A stretch of 64,000 nucleotides of DNA, taken from the NCBI GenBank assembly GCA_963971405.1, contig OZ020487.1, positions 38,971,039 to 39,035,038 of the forward strand, given 5' to 3'. The notes under the pieces are model-generated. The model saw only the letters and a list, made by a program, of their open reading frames with translations. It was not told where the DNA came from and did not search any database. The DNA comes from Psococerastis gibbosa. Lineage: Eukaryota > Arthropoda > Insecta > Psocodea > Psocidae. Both the position numbers and the translations under genes were made by a program. This document shows positions 10,236-22,069 of this stretch, one piece after another; the stretch's first letter is position 1, and the number at the start of each line of letters is the position of its first letter.

Positions 10236-13200
10236 GTAAGCTGCCGTCAGTCAAAACATTGTTATTCGTTATTGACCTTATATGGCCCTGCGTGGTAATA
10301 GTTTATTCTAGGCATAGGTGTAGTTTAGGTAGGCTACAAGCGCAGTTGAAAGTTTGGATGATAAGATAGCCGGCATGAATCCGCATGATAGAAACACATC
10401 TCACTTGAGCCAACGCCCGTCGTTTGACGCCGTGGCTGCCACTATATCCGTGCTCAATGTTCAAATTTATGATTTATTGTCAGGGCTGATTCCTTGTAAG
10501 GCAGGGCAGTGGACCAGGTGGTCTGTAGTGTTTTCCTCTGTGCTCTGTGCCATCCTGAGCCACTTTCCGAGGCAGGTAATTGGAGACTGTCCACTTGACC
10601 ACTGACTTGGTCACTGTCAGTGCTCCTGAGTCCTGACACTGATACTGCCTTCCAGGAGTCTGAGACTGCTTGCTTGACACAAAATGAAATGACATAATAC
10701 AGACCTAATGCATCTGTACCTGTACCTATAGTTACGACTTTAACTTTTTAGCCCTTATATTGTTTTCTGCACCTTGTCTCCACGTGCAAAATGACACGCA
10801 ATGGCAAGGGACCCTAAGAAGAAAAATTTATTTTCTATTTATGTAACTGAGTTGATTTTGGGAATTACACTATTATTATTACATTTCTGATTCATTGAGC
10901 ACCCTTCCTTAAGGTAGGGCCTCGGCTTTTTCATTCCCTTTAAGGTTGCAGTGTCGCGGTACCCATTTTAGACATATTTCGGTTATTTCTTCTAGTCGTC
11001 GAAGGCTGTCTAGGCACTGGATGGTTAGGTCGTGATCGAAACAAGTAGGCTTGCATGTCTGAAGGGACAACCGGGAGGGTTGAAACATTCTCTTTGCGTT
11101 AATAATTCTATTTTTCCATTTTAATTTAGTAAAGCTATCATAACATAAATGGAAAAAAGTGTTAAGTGTTCCTCCACATTGTGACATTGAAACATGAATT
11201 ATTTATCCCCCCCCCCCTTCGAATTTGGAAAACCGAAAAATACCACTGCACTGAAATGGGCTCTCCTAACACTGCCAATAAACTAGTGTTATTAGTTTTG
11301 GCCCTATCAAATCAAAGCAATTACCGAGAGTCACCCTGTTCACGTCGAGTGAGACCAAGTATTGATTGATCAAGTCGTCTCCAAATGACTCGTTTCTGCC
11401 ACCCTCAATGAATTATCCAGCATATGCTGTAAAGTAATTAACATTAGGAAGAAATACTACTATTGTAGTTTACATTAAAATTATGCTCTAAGGACTATGG
11501 TATGCTCATAATAATAGTAATCCTATAATTTAATACATTTTTAAGTTTTTTTTACCAATTAGTCTAGACAAAATTTAAGATAAAAAGGTCTGAAAATAAT
11601 GTTGGATTTTATTGCGTTTTGCAAAAATCTAGTGGCGCAATATTTAATTTTGGCTTGTCGCTACTGGCATTGTGCCATCGGAGTTTCCATAGCTGTCAGT
11701 TACTGTTTACTGGATAAAAACAAATAGATATTACTTCTCAATCGTATACTTATTCATATCACCTTTGTTATGAACCGATGATCGAGAACAATTGAACGAG
11801 AATCAATCGTTTTACCGCTTAATAATAATTGCTATCGAGTAGGTAGAAACTCCAAAATTAGGGAAATGTGCGATATTTTTTCCTAAAAGCTTCACAAAGC
11901 CATGTATCGTACAAAATGTCTAAGAGGTTTTGTTTTTAAGGCTTCATAGAGGTGTGCATAATGCACCCCCTGGATCTCGTAAAGACTAGAATGCAGCTGC
12001 AAACCAAGGTTGTGACGACGCAGACCGCTGGAGTAGCTCCCGTATACTATAATGGCGTTGTAGACTGTTTTCACAAAATGTACAAGACTGAAGGACTTTT
12101 GTCCTTTTGGAAAGGCATTCTTCCTCCTATACTAGCAGAAACACCAAAGAGGGCTGTCAAAGTAAGTCGATACCGTACCTTCTATAATTATAAAGGCTTT
12201 CACTGCCGGAGAAAATAGGTGCAACCTATAGTGTATAGTATAGTACAAATATTATATATTAATGTAATATATATAAATTAGTATTAAGAGGGCGAGCTGG
12301 GTACACAGCAACACCTCATATCACACCATGGAGGAGCTGAGGGATGCTATGGCATAGTGCTATAGTGCAATATGCTGCCTCCAGTAAGTTTATTTTAAGA
12401 CAAATGGCGAATTTCAACTCAGGTAGAGCCTTAACTGCCGCCGCGAAGATATTGTACAGGGCAAGAGAGGCTGTTGTTGGTGATTCCATTAATATTCCGT
12501 CCTTCTTAACTCTGTGATCGAATTCCATGCATTTCGGGTTGCGTAGGAAACGTTAAAAAACCTTTGACAGTGGTTTGGCAAGAGCACGATTATTTCCCTT
12601 TTCAGAGCAGCAGTCTCCAAGATCCAAATTGGCATTAAAAGGAAAAGAAGGAACCGTTTTTTTGCTCTTGAAGCTCTTGAAATGAAACATATTAAAAACG
12701 TGTAAATCTATGATTTGCCCTGATAATACTTTGTATTAATGTCTGTCTGAACAAACTTTAAAATATTTATGTTTAATTCCTCAAATTGACTACTTTCTTT
12801 AAGATCGCGTTGATCCATTGAAGTTTCAACATTTGATGCGACAGCGCGACGCCATGGACAGCCAGAGCTCCATTAAAATTATATTAATTCCATTTTTCAG
12901 TTCTTCACGTTCGAGCAATATAAGAAAATTTTTCTATTTGGGTCCCCGGTTCCAACGCCAGTAACGTTTTCTATGGCTGGGGCCTGTGCTGGTATCACCG
13001 AGGCCATCTTCGTGAATCCGTTTGAAGTCGTAAAAGTTACTCTGCAGTCTAACCGCTCAAAGGCCAAGGTAAGGCAAATAGTTATTTGTATCAATGGGAG
13101 ATAATTTAGCCAAGAGATTGCATACCACTCATTGTAAGTTACAGTACGTCGTCTAACAAGCTGGAGTTATTAGTCTATGCGTCACGACCAACATGTTTCA

Positions 13201-16200
13201 ACTTTTCGACTATAAGACATAAAAAAATAGAGTAATGAATGAATAAAAACTTTCGAGGATATATGGATGGAATGGAATAAAAAGGGTTTTATAAATTAAA
13301 TGTTAAAGTAATATAAAGAAATAACTTTCAGAAATTTTTATGAGGAATAAAATAATTTAATTCTGTAATATTTAAAGCTTTATTCTAGGTAATTCCCATT
13401 AATTAGGCGCCCATTCCACCGACCGGCTAGGGCTATTTACAAAACCGGTGAAATGGTAGCAGACATTCAAGACTTAGGTGGCGTTTCCACCGATCTCGCA
13501 TTGCAGAATGCAAATGACATTGACGGAAATTAGAATTTTTCTTTTTATAGAAATCTATTAAAATGTTTGTACTTAACATATACCATGACGCCATTTTTTA
13601 ATTTTAGGTTGTTTGTTTGTGATTTTACTGTATGATCATTGATCAATTTTAACTATGGCATAGAGGAAAATAAACATTTCCGTCAATTCTGCAATGCGAC
13701 GTCGGTGGAAACGCCACCTAAGTCTTGAATGTCTGCTACCACGTCACTGTTTCTGTAAATAGCCCTAGCCGGTCGGTGGAATGGCGCCTTAGCACATATT
13801 GCACCATAATTCGTCACCCTAAAGTCAGAATGGCGTACCATCAAAACCCCCATTTCGAGATAATTGCCATTCTGTGGATGTATTCCTACAGTCTGATATT
13901 CCCTCCTAATCGAAAACTTCAGCCTTATTTTCCAAGGTTGAATTTTTTCGGTGTATGCAAAGGTAAATCTCATGTCACTATATCTGATCATAACTCAGTT
14001 CCGCCAAAATGTTGGTTACGCCCTTCTGACTTTAGGGTCATCTGCTTTGTCCGAGCTGTAACCTTTCATAAGGCGGCTTTTCAAAGTGCACAAAAGTCAA
14101 ATTTTGGGTATTTTTGGAACATAGGCAGATAGTGTAACCTATTCAATGTAATGAGAGAGTTAGTTAACTAGTTGAAGCAAAGAAATCGCCGCAGATCAAT
14201 TTTATGTGCACTTACTTTACTTTAATGGCGCCTTATCCCTCCCACGGAGTCGGTGGCATGGATCTTTACTCTAGGTGTTCCGATCATGTGCATCTTCTGG
14301 CGACAAGCCTGAGATTCTCACTCACTTTTGTTTCTAAGGACATTCTTGGTCGTCCTAGTGGCACCTTCCAGTGAATGTTTATAAAAAAGAAAATTATTAC
14401 GATATAATAAATACAATGTAAAAATGTAACGTTGGCCCAAAAGTCAATCAATTCATTAAGCATTAATGGTTTCGTATTCACAGAGTTTTTCATTCTCAGG
14501 AGCTTCCGAGCACGTGGTCAGTTACCAAAGAGATAATACGAACTCAAGGCCTTGGCATGAGAGGACTAAATAAGGGCCTTTCCGGAACTATTGCTCGCAA
14601 TGGAGCGTTCAACATGTTTTATTTTGGCTTCTACCATTCTGTCAATGGATACTTGCCCAAAATGGAGGTATGTTGAAGGTTATTACACGCTTTCATTGTT
14701 GCATTTCAACATAAGGCCCGGTACACACGAACGTTCCACGCGAATGACAAGCTGAGAAATTTATCATGGGAACAATGGGCTGATGATAGGTTGGTGAAAA
14801 AACTGTATTTCTAAACATACTTCCGCAAGTTTTGTGACGTTGACGCGTATCTACGGGGAAACCCGTGCAGTCGACTTCGCGCCAGCTGGCGAAATCGTCG
14901 AGAATATGACCAGAAATCTTGCTGGCCCTATGGCTATTTAAAATCGCGACTGGTAGAATGTCTGTGTGTACCAGGCTTAACAGACTCACGGCCGGAATTA
15001 CGTGATGAAACAGTAGAATCTGGAATGATTGGCCGTGGTCGTTCTGAAAGTGTACTTCCAGACGTTTCGTCAACCTCTTGCCCATCAACATCCCCTTGCA
15101 CAAACAGTTGCTGCTGAGCCTCCGAGGTGCAATATTGCAAGTCTACGGTGTTCCACTGAAGATGTCAATCGCAGATTTTGACGAAACGTTTGTAAGTACG
15201 CTTTCAGAACAACCACGGCCTATCATCCCTGATTTTTGACCCGTGCTTGCTGTATTCCAAACCATATGTGCACACATTGTATGCTGACCTGCCAGCCTAT
15301 TCATTGTTCATGAAAACCCAAAGTATACATACCATCTCTGCAATTGTTGGGAATCCATAGACTACTATTATGGTAGTACCTAGTAATTCTAATTTTTGAA
15401 TTGGTCTGCCTCTTAAAAACCTGTGACAGCACCAAAAATTAGTTAGTAGGCTATGCATGACGATTTTACTTTATAATTTCTTGTATTGTATTGTATAATT
15501 TAACAGAAATATATATATATTTATTTAATTATATATGGATAGTTGAGGTGATAGGGTATGTTAACTTATTTCAAATTATGTACTTTTTATCACATAGCCA
15601 ATATAAAGGTTCGTTAGTATGCCACCAGCCAAACTATGTGGAAAAAAATATTTACTGGATGTAAAAGTGACTCCCATAATAAAAACTGCACAATAACCTA
15701 TCCTGGCAGCCTTGCGAATCGTTCGTGTAAGTCAAGCCTAACAGAAAATAGAGTAGGCCTACATCGCCAAGACAGCATTTGTATTTTCGCTCTTTGGCAT
15801 AGTTGGGCCGACAATCAATGCTGCAGAAACCACATTCCTATAATGCCTAATCACGTACCAAACAGGTACATTTGCTTACCTAGTACAAGAAAATTAAAAG
15901 AAAATTTAAAACGCGTCATGGGTTAGAAGTACATTGGCAACACAGCACTTGGTCAAGCCCTTTTTTCAAATCATTGGGCAAAGTACAAATTATATTAAAT
16001 GGTAATGTCTCTCTCTAGAGCAATGTTGAAGAATTCTTGAAGAAGGTCTGCGTTGGATTCACGTCGGGAACGATTGCGTCCTGCCTGAACATCCCTTTCG
16101 ACGTTGCCAAGTCGCGGATGCAGGGCCCCCAGCCAGTTCCCGGTCAGGTCAAATACAACACACTTTTTGGATCTTTACGGCTTATCTACAATGAAGAGGG

Positions 16201-17872
16201 GTAAGTTTCTTATCTCTATCTACTGCGTGCACGGTTGAGACAGGGGAATGTAGAAGAAAAGGCATATTTCCCTCACATATTGCTATTTTCATTGAATACA
16301 ATTGGCAGTAGAAATGTTCTATAACTGCTCAATTGGGGGAAGATAAATAAATCAGGTGGATTGCAGGTCTGTTTGAATAGAATTGTCTGCCATAATAATT
16401 GGAATACCATGCAATGCTCCAAAATTAGATAAATAAATTCAGGAATGCTGAGTCGATTTATTTCAGTGACAGAATTGTCAAAATAAAATCCTCAGATACA
16501 ACTGGCCACGAAATGATGAAGCAGTTGAATCAGAGATGGTCGTTCTGAAACCGTACTTCCATATGTTCCGCCATGATCTGCGGTTGACATCTTCTGTAGA
16601 ACTGCGTAGACATCTACGCTTGTACCTCGGAGGCTCAGCAGCAACGGTTTGTCCAAGGGGATGTTGATGGGCAAGAGGTTGATTGAAGAAACGTTTGGAA
16701 GTACACTTTCAGAACTACCACGGCCTATTATCCAGGATTCTACTACCGTGGAAGCATTTTAGTGATCTTGTATCACTTCCTTATTAAAAATTAGTAAAAA
16801 GGATTTTCAAATACCAAATGGGTGGAAGGAGCGGCGTAGCCAGATTTTTTTTTTTTTTTTGGGGGGGGGTCCAGTTGTCATGCAATACGATACTTTCATT
16901 TGGCGCTCCCCCCCCCCCCCCCGTATTATTTTCGTAAAATAGAAAAAGAGGAAAGGCGTTCTCGTGGACGAACGCATCGTCTATTTGGGGGCATTATTTT
17001 GAAAAAGAATAGGCCCACAATAGTGGAATTTACGCACTTTGAAAGCAGTTATGTTCATATTTTACATGACTTGGGAAGAATATCACAGCTAACAAGGGGG
17101 GCCCGGGGGGGCTACCGCGGGGAATGATTTTTATAAGATAGGCCTGACAAAGATTGCCGGCAAAAAAAATTTGATTTTGCAGATGATAACTTTATTAACA
17201 AAACTGGAAACAGGGGGACTGGGGTCTCCCCGGGGATTGTTTTTACATACATATCTAAAAAAAAATGCTGATTTTTCAAATATTGGGGGTCCAGACCCAG
17301 CTGACCCCCCCCCCCCCCCTACGCCACTGGGTCGAAGCTGGAATAAGTATGGGCTAAGCATTAGGGACATCAATGATAGGGGAGAAGGCGGCCACTTCGA
17401 AAAAAAAAAAAAAAAAAATTGTACGCGTGCCTTCATCAATAATCAGTGTCATATTTTAATAAATAGACTTTTAGTCTATGGATATCAATGTAAATATGAA
17501 AGTTTCCTCTATTTTCATTAAGAATCGATTTAATTAACCAAAACTTTTACATTTACTGCGCCCTATCCTCACGGTGGGTCAGCAGTGTCTCCACACAGTC
17601 CTGTTATGTGCGTCCTCAATTGAGAGCCCCAAACCTCTCAAATTTCCGGTGATCTTCAATAAACCGGAACACTTTTCCAAAAGTTATGACTCTATTATCC
17701 CCCCCCCCCTTTCTACACTCTAGGCTACAATAGGGTATTTACATATTTCAGATGGAGAGCACTCTACAAGGGCCTTGCGCCGAAGATAATGCGACTGGGA
17801 CCAGGCGGGGCTATAATGTTGGTCGTTTTTGAATATGCACACGAGTATTTGGTAAAACGCTTCCCTGACTAA
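10160..17872 (+). CDS. SLC25A21: Mitochondrial 2-oxodicarboxylate carrier (SLC25 family), six exons
   Basis: Exons are 10160-10235, 11941-12161, 12901-13068, 14500-14667, 16019-16200 and 17752-17872. All introns are GT-AG and all joins keep frame, giving 311 residues, the usual size of this family. The three carrier signatures are HPLDLVKTR (P35), NPFEVVK (P139) and IPFDVAKSR (P237), each closing the first helix of a ~100-residue repeat. The inner membrane carrier exchanges 2-oxoadipate and 2-oxoglutarate, linking lysine and tryptophan breakdown to the matrix. The subfamily call rests on the GAGGSAG..EVCIMHPLDLVKTR start, KGILPPILAETPKRAVK and FEQYKKIF, which fit the oxodicarboxylate carriers. 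It diverges from SPRTN. Introns hold a LINE RNase H relic, hairpin MITEs, foldbacks and a hAT-like element. Confidence 0.93.
10900..11070 (-). pseudogene. LINE RNase H domain fragment
   Basis: CLDSLRRLEEITEICLKWVP then RHCNLKGNEKAEAL matches the RNase H motif WVPGHxxIxGNExAD found after the reverse transcriptase of several LINE clades. It lies in SLC25A21 intron 1 on the opposite strand. Truncated, no start. Confidence 0.75.
11190..11940. other. Rest of SLC25A21 intron 1
   Basis: AT-rich intronic DNA with a short poly-C run near 11210. No recognised element or regulatory site apart from the acceptor at 11940. Confidence 0.5.
11941..12161 (+). CDS. SLC25A21: SLC25A21 exon 2 (first carrier repeat)
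   Basis: Begins after TGTTTTTAAG and ends AAA before GTAAGT. It carries HPLDLVKTRMQLQ, the first carrier signature, and WKGILPPILAETPKRAVK. Confidence 0.93.
12162..12900. other. SLC25A21 intron 2
   Basis: Mostly anonymous. Near 12590-12640 a piece reading CCCTTTTCAGAGCAGCAGTC resembles the LFRAAV segment of the RTE-like LINE seen at 27705 and 39665. Confidence 0.5.
12901..13068 (+). CDS. SLC25A21: SLC25A21 exon 3 (second carrier signature)
   Basis: Fifty-six codons, phase 0 at both ends (CATTTTTCAG acceptor, GTAAGG donor). Contains FFTFEQYKKIF and NPFEVVKVTLQSN. Confidence 0.93.
13406..13788. mobile_element. Hairpin MITE (arm type D), core inverted
   Basis: The ends GGCGCCCATTCCACCGACCG are mirrored at the right, TTA directly flanks both sides, and the arms contain GGTAGCAGACATTCAAGACT. 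The ~170 bp central core is not palindromic and is in the opposite direction to copies at 34301 and 55750. It lies in SLC25A21 intron 3. Confidence 0.85.
13814..14040. mobile_element. Short TIR element (TCACCCTAAAGTCAGAA)
   Basis: CACCCTAAAGTCAGAATGGC at the left faces its inverse near 14020-14040, giving imperfect TIRs of ~35 bp. The 135-codon ORF across it is not a recognisable protein. Confidence 0.65.
14500..14667 (+). CDS. SLC25A21: SLC25A21 exon 4
   Basis: Fifty-six codons, phase 0 at both ends (CATTCTCAG acceptor, GTATGT donor). Contains LNKGLSGTIARNGAFNMFYF, the even-helix part of repeat two. Confidence 0.92.
14715..14976. mobile_element. Short TIR element (GGCCCGGTACACACGAAC)
   Basis: The left end GGCCCGGTACACACGAAC mirrors the right end CTGTGTGTACCAGGC. 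T(A/T)A lies at both borders. GC-rich non-coding interior in SLC25A21 intron 4. Confidence 0.7.
15003..15225. mobile_element. Foldback element (GATGAAACAGTAGAATC family)
   Basis: The left arm has CAGTAGAATC..GGCCGTGGTCGTTCTGAAAG and the right arm carries the inverse with a degraded end. Relatives: 16512-16755, 29653-29812, 37463-37712, 60768-60880. Confidence 0.7.
15470..15535 (+). repeat. LINE 3' tail fragment
   Basis: TTGTATTGTATTGTATAATT then AACAGAAATATATAT matches the tail of the LINE at 53040-53430. Confidence 0.6.
16019..16200 (+). CDS. SLC25A21: SLC25A21 exon 5 (third carrier signature)
   Basis: Begins after CTCTCTAG and ends in phase 2 before GTAAGT. Contains TSGTIASCLNIPFDVAKSRM and the YNTLFGSLRLIYNEEG segment. 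Confidence 0.93.
16512..16755. mobile_element. Foldback element (GATGAAGCAGTTGAATC family)
   Basis: Arms contain GGTCGTTCTGAAACCGTACT and its inverse ending in GGATTCTACTAC. It is in SLC25A21 intron 5. Confidence 0.7.
16829..17329. mobile_element. hAT-like non-autonomous element with G/C tracts
   Basis: The left end GAGCGGCGTAGCCAG and right end (inverse CAGTGGCGTAG) are flanked by GGTGGAAG and GGTCGAAG, a 7/8 match to an 8-bp duplication. A long G-run follows the left end and a C-run precedes the right end. No transposase. Confidence 0.78.
17752..17872 (+). CDS. SLC25A21: SLC25A21 exon 6 (C-terminus)
   Basis: Begins after CATATTTCAG and ends at TAA 17870-17872. Encodes WRALYKGLAPKIMRLGPGGA and EYAHEYLVKRFPD, the last even helix of the carrier fold. 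Confidence 0.92.
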
Positions 17873-19429
17873 CAATTCGTCTCATACGCGGTCACTTGTT
17901 ACTGTCGCTTGCCAGAGTTTAGTAACGTCTTGCATTTGTGTTGGCATTTACTTTCTTCAGTTTCCTTTCAAGTTTTCTACTTTTGTTTCTTGCTTCTTTT
18001 TAACCTTTAATGCATTAACCGCTTGGTACCATGCAGTTGTCTTTAAATAAGGTTAATATCTCAATGATTCTATTAATGGAAGAACATGTTATATATATAT
18101 ATAGCCAATTATAGCCATTACCGATTGCCAAGCTCATTAACATTGGTCACAAAAATGAATAATTATAAGTGATGGCAATGACACCAATGTGTTAAATTAA
18201 AAATGTAACTGATAAAAAGTGACCTCAACCGGATCGTGACAAATCCAGACTCCAATGCTGTTATTTCTTTATTATGTATTCATTATCAATAACATTGAAA
18301 TTGACGCATTAAGTTAATTACTCAGGTTCCTTAGTTTCTTTTGCAAGGAATCCGACAAACCTGCGCACGAGAAAATGTGAATCCATTTGTGACACAATAC
18401 GATGGAATTGCTAGTAGTAGAGACTACAGCAGCAGGCTGGGCTCCGCCGGATTTTAAACTGTAGTATCAGAAAAAGGCCACTTCTCTTAAATTTTAATTA
18501 ATGGTGCTCAATATTGTTGAAAACGTGTTTTACTCGTCCAGTCTCAAAAGTTATGTTACTATTTGAACATTGGTTTCTAATGCACGTAACTCAATTTAAT
18601 TGCTCCAAAAATATGATCATGTTTCTCAAAGTTATGCATTTGCTTGCCAGTTAGTGCAACCGATGGCAAAAAAAGGAACCTCAACTTCGTAAGACATCAT
18701 TTTGTATGCTGATTGCTCCCTCCATCGTATCGCAACATTAATTTACGATTAGCAAAGAGCAATAATTTACTAACTTTCAATTAATATATATAATTATGAC
18801 CTGCATCGCATTTACGTTGTATTTTATGAGCATGCTCATTTAACGCTTTCGATCAATGATTACATGCGGTATTGATTGTTTTAAAGATATTTACCAAAAT
18901 GTATTCTTAGCTTTATATTATACTTTCTGTTCAAGACTTTTGAGTTTTTTTGTAACATTGTCCCGTGTGAAGTACAGCCTAAAATTGGAACCAGAATTAA
19001 AAATAGTTTGTAACACACAACTATTATTGGTCATAATTTTGTAAAATGATGTTACTTACCATGCAAAAACTTAATAGTAGGATGATGACATACTGTAGAT
19101 TTATCGTAGGCTACACTTAACACACTTTTTACAGTGATGGTTTTTGTGATGACCATTGAAATCAAGATAGATCAAGTAGATACGTACATACAGTATGTAT
19201 CTTGTGGAATAGTATAAATCAAATCAAACCAATAGAAATTTGTTTTTACGCAATATATTGTTTTAAGAAATCGTATAAAAAGGAACACATTTTGTATATA
19301 CACATACAGCATAACACAAACAATGGGGATTGTAGGAGGAAATGAGCTTTGGTTTGAAATACATCATGGAACATTTCAGTCAAAAAGTAAGTTAAAAATT
19401 AAGAAACAGGTAACAGGAGGTCAATGATA
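17873..19429. other. Convergent intergenic region
   Basis: It lies between the ends of SLC25A21 and cuticle-like gene 1, so it holds both 3' UTRs. AT-rich with short TA repeats near 18090 and 18785. No AATAAA stands out for SLC25A21. Confidence 0.5.
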
Positions 19430-19858
19430 TTAGTGGATGTAACCACCATGGCCATATCCAAGACCGTATCCAAGACCATGTCCATATCCAAGACCATGTC
19501 CGTATCCAAGACCATGTCCGTATCCAAGACCTTGTCCATATCCTAGACCATGTCCATATCCAAGACCATGTCCATAGCCAAGACCGCTGTAACCGAGTCC
19601 GCTGCCGTAACCGTAACCAACTCCACCGTAACCGAGTCCGCTGTAGCCGCCGTGGATGACCTTAACAGCGGGAACAGGGGCGATGTACTTGACCGCGGGA
19701 AGAGGCGCGATGACCTTGGCAATGGGGGCGTGGTAGGCAAGGGGGGCGGCATAAGCTGCGGGGTAGGCGCCCAAGCCCAGCACTCCTCGCTTGTCGCGGG
19801 GCTGCTCCTCAGCTTCGGACTCAGCGGCGGCCGCTACGGCGATGAGGGCGAAGAAAAC
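19430..19858 (-). CDS. Cuticle-like gene 1, main exon
   Basis: Starts VFFALIAVAAAA directly after the acceptor and ends at TAA 19432-19430. The 3' half is an 18-bp-period tandem repeat coding GLGYGH units. Confidence 0.87.
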   Translation of the reverse strand, partial: VFFALIAVAAAAESEAEEQPRDKRGVLGLGAYPAAYAAPLAYHAPIAKVIAPLPAVKYIAPVPAVKVIHGGYSGLGYGGVGYGYGSGLGYSGLGYGHGLGYGHGLGYGQGLGYGHGLGYGHGLGYGHGLGYGLGYGHGGYIH

Positions 19859-21987
19859 CTATAAGAGAAACAGAAAAAAATACCATGATATATACTGCAG
19901 GGGGTGTCCATTGGATAAGGGCCAAACATCATGTAAACAAAATAATGTAGGTATTTATGTTTTGTATGGACTATGGGTGTAATTCAACATTGGAAATTTA
20001 ATAGAAATTATTATTTACGTCATCTACAGCAAGTACCCTATTAATAAGCAAAGAAATAAATTATAAGATATTGTCTACTTTAATATGTTAAGCATATTTA
20101 TATTATTCAATGCGTAACTTTTCAAGATTTCAAAAAGACTAAAAGACGACCCACAGAGGAAAGAGCGAGATTGAATGAAAAATGTGTATAAAAAACTTAT
20201 GTTAAAAGGTAGTGATTCTTCAATTAAAAACACTAGAGGCCGTAATAAAAAAAAACAGTTTTTCACTTTTCTGGTCACGGAAGACAAATGGGTCTGGGAG
20301 GATGAATCCGAAAAACTGATGGGATTAAAAATGTAAACACGACAATTGTAGAATGTAAAGTGCTACTCCAAAGTTGTTTCTTTACATTTTTAAGGTTAAG
20401 TTTTTATTAAACGCCATGGTATGCCTGTTGGACCTTATTTCTATGTGTACATAATTTCACTACATCCGCCCGTCTATCTGTCCTTGGCAACCATGCAAAC
20501 GGACTCTGGGTTAATCACCGAGCGCTCCACAGGCAAGTAGTCCTGTCGTCGAATATTGCCCAGGGAACTTAGAGAACCTGGTCTGAGTCTCGCATATTCG
20601 GCGAGCTGCGTCACAAAACGTGGCGTAAAGGGCCGAGTCTCCTACCCCGGCCGAAAATCAGGTTTCTGCTCGGACGGAAAAACGAGATCTTTCGTTGGGT
20701 ACTTCAGAAATGGGCAAAGAACTTGCATCGTCGTGAACGCGAGCTCAAGCTTACTAAGTCAAGTTCACTTAACCGCACCCAACGATAATAAAATAGAATA
20801 GTTGGCGCCAAACCATATGCTAAGTATTGCCGATAGTGGGGGCAAGAGTAGGAAGAAATGTGACAGGAAGTCAAAGGAAATGTACCATTTTAAAGAGTTG
20901 CAAACAAATAAAAGAAAAAAATATTAGAAAATGAAAAACAAATGAACAATTTAACAAGTAGGGCTGACAACCGACATTGACCTTGGGACTTGGCCCATAA
21001 TGACTTTATTTTGACTGTACTTAGTTTATGGCGAGAACCATCTGCTTACGCTTTGTCACAACTGCCCATCAGTGATTGACCTATGGCCGCGGATGGCCAC
21101 CTTGCTAGCCTGAACACTCCAAAATGCCCGACACAGTAACACTATGCACACCATATTCATTAACCCGTTCTTAAACTCATGTGGCGTGAATTATGAACCT
21201 GCTCAATGTCTGTGCTTCACTGAAGAAACGTTGGTACGCTCCTTGCAGATTGCACTTGTATTGGACAGGTGCAACATGAAACAAAGCACCTACAGGCTAC
21301 AATATATGGTATCTATTTACGAGAACTGGAAAATTTAATCATTATGGGAGCCGATGCTGGTATCTGTACCTACATACTGTATGTAACCATATCCACTTTT
21401 CACCGTCGGCTCGCTATTGAGGAACCTAATCAGGACCACTGAAATTTAACTGCTGATATTGTGATATTACTTATGAATTAGGTATAGGTATATATATATA
21501 GGTAACATTAATGGGTTAATTGTAAGAGTGGGCCAAAAGGCCCAAAATTCGCCCACCTGGAAAATAAAGAGAATTTTCTTTCTTTCTCTCTCCATTAGTG
21601 TTCGATTCAGTTCGTTCCTGATTTGCGGCCCGAGCCCAAGACTGGACTGGATTGAAAATACTAAAAATCGGGGGGACTGCAACAGACCGAACCCTCTATC
21701 GCTGTCCTTAATATTGTACCGTAAGGGAGGATTACGGAGGTGATATAACTTCCTCCCCTAACTAATACTATTTAAAATATCCAGCATTTTATGAATTTTT
21801 AATTAAAAATTAATCTACTTATAGCTGCTGACTGTACGATATATATATAAAATACAAATGGGCGATAAAAACTTTGAACATAATTTTGACTACTCCTTTG
21901 AAGGCACTGTTGGGGATGGGGGTTTCACTTGGCTTCACTGCACTACAAAAACTTTTTTTTTTTAATGTCACTCACCAGAAATTTCAT
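19430..21987 (-). CDS. Secreted glycine/tyrosine-rich cuticle-like protein, two coding exons
   Basis: Exon 1 is 21987-21976 (MKFL, GTGAGT donor) and exon 2 is 19858-19430 (CTTATAG acceptor), giving 146 residues. Seen: signal peptide MKFLVFFALIAVAAAA; a short acidic pro-segment; a dibasic KR at 27-28 followed by GVLG; an alanine/proline-rich stretch with API and PAVK repeats; then GLGYGHG-type hexapeptide repeats to the end (GGYIH). Low-complexity GY-rich secreted proteins of this kind are typical of arthropod cuticle, and the intron after codon 4 is a usual feature. Codons in exon 2 are much more GC-rich than the surroundings. Alternative: a neuropeptide-like precursor, because of the KR site. 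The function is inferred from composition only. Confidence 0.82.
19859..21975. other. Intron 1 of cuticle-like gene 1
   Basis: Holds a GTAAACA-type stem-loop repeat at ~20320-20400 and a CpG-richer segment at ~20480-20800 with an 81-codon ORF I do not recognise. The rest is anonymous. Confidence 0.5.
21976..21987 (-). CDS. Cuticle-like gene 1, coding exon 1 (4 codons)
   Basis: ATG AAA TTT CTG followed by GTGAGT. It was chosen because it supplies the missing methionine and start of the signal peptide, matches the 12-nt first exons of the two related genes, and lies ~80 bp downstream of a TATA box. Confidence 0.78.
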
Positions 21988-22060
21988 TGTGACTGCTTGG
22001 CTGTGTTTTCACTGCTCTAGGAATTCACAAACTATACTCTTCGTTGGCCTGATACCAACC

Positions 22061-22067
22061 TTATATA
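22061..22067 (-). promoter_or_regulatory. TATA box of cuticle-like gene 1
   Basis: TATATAA on the minus strand, about 75-80 bp before the predicted ATG. The spacing suits a start site near 22040-22045; no strong initiator is seen. Confidence 0.6.
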
Positions 22068-22069
22068 CC

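Noticed and set aside
13725-14132. 135-codon plus-strand ORF
   Set aside because: It begins in the arm of a hairpin MITE and runs through a TIR element in an SLC25A21 intron. No domain and odd composition.
14693-15103. 136-codon minus-strand ORF
   Set aside because: Spans two non-coding mobile elements (14715-14976 and the foldback at 15003).
17131-17521. ORFs of ~100-117 codons on both strands
   Set aside because: They run through the G/C and A tracts of a hAT-like element.
19543-19864. ORFs of 69-104 codons in other frames of the cuticle-like gene
   Set aside because: Repeat-driven shadows of the GY-rich coding frame; they lack a signal peptide and splice-compatible start.
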